This document shows positions 57,930 through 64,000 of a DNA stretch of 64,000 bases, one piece after another. Every line of letters starts with the position of its first letter. The stretch's first letter is position 1. The translations under genes and the position numbers were made by a program. The notes under the pieces are model-generated. The model was not told the DNA's origin. It saw nothing but the letters and a program-made list of their open reading frames with translations, and ran no database searches. Origin of the DNA: Glandiceps talaboti (Eukaryota; Hemichordata; Enteropneusta; Spengelidae); assembly GCF_964340395.1 (NCBI RefSeq), contig NC_135566.1, forward strand, positions 5,752,501 through 5,816,500, written 5' to 3'.

Positions 57930-58520
57930 GACTGGCTGACTATTAAACTAACTGACTGGTTTGTTTGCTTGCTTGCTGGCTGACTGACTGACTGATTGTC
58001 TCAACTGAGTGACTGGGTGAGTTAAAAACTGATTGTCTGATTCAAGATTTACTAACTAACTGACTGACTGACTGACTGACTGACTGACTGACTGTTAGCT
58101 GATTGACTAACTGACTAATATTGACTAACTGACTGACTCAATGACTGATTGACTAACTAACTAGCTAACTGACTAACTACTAACTAACTCACTCACTCAC
58201 TCACTCACTCACTTACTCACTAAATAACTATCAAGCTGACTGACTGACTGACTGTTATTACTCAATGACTGAATGACTAACTAACTAGCTAACTGACTAA
58301 CTACTAACTAACTCACTCACTCACTCACTCACTAAATACTATCAAGCTAACTGACTGACTGACTGACTGAATGGCAGCTAACTAATGAATAACTGACTAC
58401 AAACTAACTTGAATGAGTGATTCACCTACTAGCTTCCTAGCTATTTTAACTGACTGGCTGACTGACTGACTGGCTGACTGACAGACTAATTGACTCTCTT
58501 ACTGATTGACTAACTGACTG
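57930..58520. repeat. Degenerate (GACT/AACT/CACT)n tetranucleotide field
   Basis: About 590 bases built from CTGA, CTAA and CACT units, with an imperfect higher-order duplication: 'actaactaactagctaactgac..ctcactcactcac..ctatcaagct' occurs near 58,152 and again near 58,277 (about 125 bp apart). Confidence 0.9.
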
Positions 58521-59667
58521 TATTTTATGACTTTCAGTATTACTATAAATATTCTTCATATGTTGATGTACATCTAGTATAAGTAAATAATCACCCCGAG
58601 CTGTGTCATATAAAATCTGATTATATGGGTATATATAGCTTTGATATTAAAAAAGATTTTGTACTTAGATATTCAGTGAGAGTATTTGATAGGTATTCAG
58701 GGCTTCAAAGTGTCTTAAACACAAATGAGAAATCTTTACATGTGTTACGTGGGTCGTGTACATTCTGACCTGTTAGGGAATATATTACTAGCACATCATT
58801 CAATTTCAACTTTGTAATGCTAATTATCTACTGGGAATCCTATCTTGCCAAAATTACCACTTTCACTTAAGTGGACAGCTTCATCAAAATTTGACCATAG
58901 GGCATTTATATTGGTTTTAAGCAGCTGGGGAAGTGAACATTTCATCAAAATTGGACTGTGGGGTTTCTTGTTAATTTTATCAGTTGATAAAATGGATCCA
59001 ATTATGTGTGCGTGAAAGACTGAAATTGTACTTCTGTGTTATTATGAATAATGTAAAGGGAGAAAGGATTATGTACCTTGTGAATTCTTGATACATCATG
59101 CTTAATAAACAAGATAGCGTGTGTCTGTTCAGAGACACGTAACAATAGCCTATGGTAGTACACTCCTGGCGATGCTGATGAGATGTTGGCGAAAATTTGG
59201 GGTTTGTTTCCAAGAATTGCTTTGACTCTGAGTAGAAATTTTCATTACTAAGATAAAATGTGTTAGGTTCGTTCACTTTCACATTATCTGAACTTAGATG
59301 GAAGTGACAAGGGTGGGGATGGGGGGGGGGGGGTGGTGGAGTGGAGAGGGGGTCTTGCCAGGCACCTTCTGTAAACTGTGTTGTTGACATTTTCACCTGT
59401 AATTACCGGTATATAACGGTTTAACCTCAGACCACCCAACAATTGTTTGATGGTCTGAGGTGTCAATGAAGGTTCCCCAGCAAGGTGCATATGTCACTTC
59501 CACCTTACATTCAGATCGATGCCAACTCAACATTGATCGATAAGTGAAAGTGAAAAAAACCAACACATTTTATCTTGTTTAACTTTTTATTACACATGAT
59601 GAATTCACAAGGTATTCTTTCACTTTAAGGTAAAAGTAATATTCTCTATATTGAGACATATTTTCAT
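58521..59667. other. No gene identified; G-tract and hairpin
   Basis: A G-rich stretch at 59,311-59,352 includes an uninterrupted run of 14 or more G. ACCTCAGACCA (59424-59434) and its reverse complement (59451-59461) form an 11-bp hairpin with a 16-base loop. Confidence 0.5.
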
Positions 59668-59673
59668 TTTATT
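59668..59673 (-). terminator. Candidate poly(A) signal for the 59.8-60.1 kb minus-strand frame
   Basis: AATAAA on the minus strand about 160 nt past the stop at 59832. Confidence 0.25.
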
Positions 59674-59831
59674 GAGTATTGAGTATGAGTATCTAAATTT
59701 CATCAATGACAACCTGTCAAATTGGTAAAAACTTATAATTCATTTAAAAAGACTACAAATGAATCAAAAGTGAGGCATTCTGAATCTGAAAAACAAAGTA
59801 AAGAGTTTCACACATATTGAAACAAAAGACT

Positions 59832-60119
59832 TCAACTTCGGGCAAGGCTTGAAAAAGTTTCTTTACCTCCAAACTTCAGTTTCCCATAATGCTTCTCCAG
59901 CCCTCTCCCCAGTGCACAGCAACCCTCTTTTATGTCAGATTTACCAATTTTTATAAATCCAAATATTGCAACATTATATAAAACTAAAGCTAAGACAGAA
60001 AAGAAAATACCTAAAATTATATACACAGTGACATTGGTAATACTTGTCCCAAAGTAGAGGTGAAAATTCCCTTGTAACTGTATTTTCACAAGACTAGTTT
60101 TCATCCTGAGAAAAGGCAT
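59832..60119 (-). CDS. Possible terminal exon with one membrane segment (uncertain)
   Basis: A 95-codon frame whose middle (VTVYIILGIFFSVLALVLYN) is a strong transmembrane segment, followed by a basic tail (FIKIGKSDIKEGCC, GRGLEKHYGKLKFGG). A good acceptor (tgccttttctcag) at 60,104 would start a terminal exon in which the second Met (MKTSLVKIQL..) is internal. Length alone is within chance for this base composition. A similar A/T-rich stretch recurs at 60,140-60,190 with stops, so it may be part of a diverged local duplication. Family not recognised. Confidence 0.22.
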   Translation of the reverse strand: MPFLRMKTSLVKIQLQGNFHLYFGTSITNVTVYIILGIFFSVLALVLYNVAIFGFIKIGKSDIKEGCCALGRGLEKHYGKLKFGGKETFSSLARS

Positions 60120-61119
60120 AAAAATCTAAATGTATCATAACATTTTATGAAACTAAAACTAAGAAAAAAGAAAATGCCTGCAATTATAGACGTAGTGTCA
60201 CTTTTCATGGAATAAAGCAAAGATTTAAACTCCGTTCATTTTAACCGACCAGTTTTCGTTCTGTAACTGCCAAACATATGAAACTAAAACTAATATGACA
60301 TGTCGATAATAGCTGTTGGCTTCAACATTTATGGTGTGACAGAACTTGATTTCTTTGATTGAGAGAACTGGAGACTCACAGAAGAGGAGCTCAGTTTCTT
60401 TGAAATATTGTTGGTTAGAAATGTATTGTTCATGATGATATCATTGATAGACAAAGCCTCAGTATAAAGTTGTAACTAAACTAAAACTAAAATGGGAAGA
60501 AAGCACCTGAGGGTGTTGACATTAACACCATAACACTTTTTCCTAGAGGTTATAAACTCCCTAATAAACTACATTTCCTTGATGTAGAGGCAATTCAAAA
60601 TCTATTAAAGTTAGTACTTCTTTGTCGGGAATGAGATTAATGCCTTCAGGGTCCTTCACATACGTATGTACGTGTCATCTCATCTGAAGACTTACTCTTA
60701 GTTACCGGTATATGCAGCTCCATTATCGTTAACACGACCTATATACGTAGAAAAGTGTAAGAGAAACAGAAAAAATAATGAGTATCGGTATACTAGAAAT
60801 GTTGACAATAACTTGCAGCTTCTTACCACCGTACATAAAATTGTTTTCATCCATGTAGAACCGATCATTAACAATACAGATTTTCTGTACTCTACAGTCA
60901 CTTTAGAACTTATATCTTGTCTTTGTCTATCTAAGTAGTAGACATTCAGAAATTTCTATGAATAAACTAACAATTCTGCTGTTCTATCAAACTGAATATA
61001 CAAAAATTTAATTTTATGATCAAGATATTGTTCTATCGCACTTATTGAAGTTGTCTTTGTACTAGCTGAGACTTGCTACAGTGTATCATTATTATCTGAA
61101 CTGAATTTTTGTATACTGA
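60120..61119. other. No gene established; short minus-strand frames
   Basis: The minus strand has an open stretch 60,331-60,459 (ALSINDIIMNNTFLTNNISK and on), containing gtgagt, that could precede the frame at 59,832; its phase does not match. Another splice-bounded fragment near 60,700-60,745 has competing frames. I could not join them. Confidence 0.2.
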
Positions 61120-61490
61120 TAAACATAGATGTGTTGGCACATCAAAGAAATGCTCAAACGTCCACCACCCACTGCTGAAGTCATTTACCCTAGAAGCAAA
61201 TGCTAGTCTAAGATAAATTGTTGATGTGGTGGTATTGTCATGGAAATGTTCAAACGTCCAACACTGAGTCATTTACTTGAAGCAAATGCTAGTCTAAGAT
61301 AAATTGTTGATGTGGTGGTATTGTCATGGAAATGTTCAAACGTCCAACACTGCTGAATCATTTACCTTAGAAGTAAATGCTAAGCTAAGATATATCATAG
61401 ATGCGTTGTTATTGTAGAGAATTATTCAAACGTCCACCACTGCTGAGTCATTTACCCCAGAAGCAAGTGCTAGTCTAAGATAATTCTACA
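61120..61490. repeat. Four-copy ~95-bp minisatellite
   Basis: TTCAAACGTCCA(A/C)CACTG recurs with CAAACGTCCA at 61155, 61251, 61337 and 61437 (spacing 96, 86, 100), with AAGCAAATGCTAGTCTAAGATAA between. Confidence 0.92.
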
Positions 61491-64000
61491 ATGGCTCAAA
61501 TAGAAGGGAGAAAATAAGTGTATTTTCTTTCAACTCCTTGCTCCAGCTCGACATCTTATCAATATTCCCTGCGTCTCTCCCTATAGGATAATTCATTGAG
61601 TAGTGTCTGAGTATTGCGTACGTTTGATGCATCTTATCGATAACCTGATTGATATACATTGCATTATGTCTTGATGAGTGTCTTGGTCCTTATCACATCA
61701 AATCAAATTACTCTTGAGAAACAGTCATATATGAAACATGACTTGTAGCAGGGAACCCAAATTGACTCAAGTCATAAAACTGATAAGCAGGTTGTTGAGC
61801 CACCATTCTCGCAAACCAGAGCTATTATTTCTTCGAACCAGTAGGGACCAGCTCGTTAAGAATGGTACCATAAAACGGTCGTGGTTTGCGACGATGTTGA
61901 GCCACATTCAGATTGGATTTGTCAAATGTGCTACCTTGTCTTTAAGACCTGACTGAAAACACAACTCAGATGGATGGGTGATTGCTGACAATTGTGTCAT
62001 CAACTGGGACCATAGCAGAGTCGGCTTAAAAAACATTCATTTTACAACCTGGTCCTGACTTAAACCAGTCTCTCTCAAACAGGGACTAACTAACCTAGTC
62101 CAGCTCTTGGGCCAACATTAAACTGTTCACACTTGTTTTTTTTTTTGAAAGTCGGGTAATGAGACCATGTGTAGACTCTGAGTCAGCTTAAAGTGTCCAC
62201 CCCTAAATAGTTGGCACAATTGTACTTGTGGGAATGTACACCACAGTGACCAGACAGTCTAAACACTAGGTACCAGATTTGCATATGTTAAAGGGGGAAC
62301 GCTTCTCCAGGAAATAAAAACATTTTCATAAGCTATGGGATGTGGCTAGTCGACATTTCAAGATTTTACATCACCTACAATTATTTGTGATTTCAGAAAA
62401 ATGTGATCAAGTTGATCTTCTGCCTCACACAACCCTCTGACATGGCAGTTCATCTTGGATAGTGCTATAAAAGAGGCTGTGGTTTATGACAATGGAAAAA
62501 AAGGGGAAACCAATGATTCTGAATTTTGAATACCTAACCAATGACAAAGATGTGCATTTTGCTATACAAATAGCCTAGATTCCCATCATGTTGGGAGTTT
62601 TGGTTTTTGGTTTCGCCTACCCACTTTGAATTTCGCTAACGGTCTTTTACTTAAGTTACTGAAGCTTCGGCCGGAAAGCAGGCCTATTAATTGTGATTGA
62701 GTTTTCAATTTGTCCTGCTGTGACATGATATCAAAAGCATCACCATGACATGTGTTTGTAACCATCTCCTCAAGTTGTGGATTTAGCTGTATGATGTAAA
62801 CATGACTATTAATTGTCAGATATCAGATGATATCCTAGGTGGAAAAATTGCCATATACATGTATTGAAAAATTCCCTTTAAATAAAAAAAGCATGAAATT
62901 CCGCATCCTGTAGAAAAACATGGTTTTAATAGAGGAAGTCACGAATTTTAGACTAAATATCTGCATAATTCTATTACAACTGGTTGCCATGGTATCTCAT
63001 AAACCCAGTTTAATGTAGAAACTGGAGAATAGAGACAGGATTCTTGAGTCAATTCAGCCATAATTTAACATCTCTTCTCGAGAAGCACAACCACCAAATA
63101 GACATAAGAACAGTCATTTCCTGAGGGTAATTGCCTTGTTTAGTCTCAATATCCTGTCTAGTGGAAAACATAGAAAGTCTCTGTTCTTAGTTTGCTTTTA
63201 ACTTCTTTCCAAGTTTGAACTGTCAGTTGATTTAAGTTTTTTTTTGTCATTATAATTTCCGGGTTTTGTTTTACAACATTTGACTGTTGATTTGGAAGTT
63301 TCCGTTAAAAGGTCCACTGAATAGTCTATTATGCTACATTCAGTGTTTGCCTACCTGAGTTGGGTATTTGTCTCTTACACTGTACACAATGGTAACAGGC
63401 TGTTAGCATTATGATAACACTACTACAAACAATTTCAGAGAAATTTTATAAAATGTGAAAAATAATCCATGGAAATGATCAATTTTGACCAGAATTCACA
63501 GATGAGTTTGTGTACTGGTTTGTTAAAAATTGATGGCAGTTTCCATTAACAGACTCAGTTGTCTATGACATTCTTTACATAGTGTGTACATAACATTTGA
63601 CAAGGAGTTGCTAAAATGTTAACAGAAACAAGCCAAAAATAAAAATAAAATATAAACAATAATGTTTTTAGTAATATCAGCAACAATGATAAAGAAAAAA
63701 TAATGTTTTTTTTTACTAACATCAGACAAGATCTCTTAGATGAGTTTGTGTTGTTTTGTAGGGCTTTCTTTGTAAATTTGACAGTTAATTTGGGAGTTTC
63801 TGTCAAAAAGTTGTAATTTGGCCAATTTCCCTCATGTACAATGCCATGGGTTGCCACAGAGACAAACAACAGCACTGTATGATCAAGAAAAAATAAGTAA
63901 TTTAAAAAAAATTGAGTAAAATCAGAAAATTTTGAGAAGATCTCAAAGGTGAGTGTGTGTTATTGTGTACAAATGGTACAGTAGTAGTGATGTAATACAG
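61491..64000. other. No gene identified
   Basis: Contains inverted TCGCAAACCA (61810-61819) and TGGTTTGCGA (61882-61891) flanked by direct GTTGAGCCAC (61794 and 61896), perhaps a small decayed element. From about 63,280 to 63,980 phrases such as 'agatgagtttgtgt' and 'atttgacagttgatttgggagtttc' recur two or three times at about 200-500 bp. No exon assembled. Confidence 0.4.

Overview
The window is eukaryotic, from an animal nuclear genome. It is AT-rich, with introns bounded by GT-AG (one GC-AG), many long microsatellites, several families of minisatellites, and short interspersed elements with tRNA-like promoters. The repeat style (abundant ACATGTA words, CATA/GT arrays, CpG-poor background with short CpG-richer islands) suits a marine invertebrate, but the sequence alone does not fix the phylum. 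Nothing looks bacterial, viral or organellar, and there is no CRISPR array, operon, rRNA or intact tRNA gene.

One gene is firmly established: a nine-exon minus-strand gene (12,463 down to 6,745) for a complete 260-residue classical short-chain dehydrogenase/reductase. All eight junctions keep frame, and the cofactor motif, NNAG motif and Ser-Tyr-Lys catalytic residues are all present. Intron 1 uses a GC donor. Intron 3 carries a composite tandem-repeat element. A 37-nt exon lies 11 bases from a 134-bp CA/CATA microsatellite.

The remaining ~50 kb looks like intergenic sequence or the long introns of genes whose conserved exons lie mostly outside the window. I assembled low-confidence exon candidates there: a plus-strand series with compatible phases (19.4, 20.5, 40.06, 40.45, 56.8 kb); a competing minus-strand two-exon model at 39.7-40.4 kb; an ORF-rich island behind a TATA-like box at 5.0-5.6 kb; and a minus-strand membrane-protein-like ORF at 59.8-60.1 kb. 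None matches a family I recognise.

Repeat layout: 1.4-3.6 kb simple repeats; 7.7-11.2 kb microsatellites and the composite element inside the dehydrogenase gene; 12.5-14.7 kb an inverted pair of poly-G elements and a large CATA array; 15.4 kb a SINE; 17.3-19.1 kb simple repeats and a perfect hairpin; 23.6 and 33.0 kb two copies of a 169-bp MITE; 25.5 and 40.8 kb related SINE copies; 26.4, 28.6, 30.6-31.4, 50.2, 55.7-57.3 and 61.1 kb minisatellites; 41.6 kb a hammerhead-like relic; 47.0 kb a SINE with a LINE-2-like tail; 57.9-58.5 kb a degenerate tetranucleotide field.
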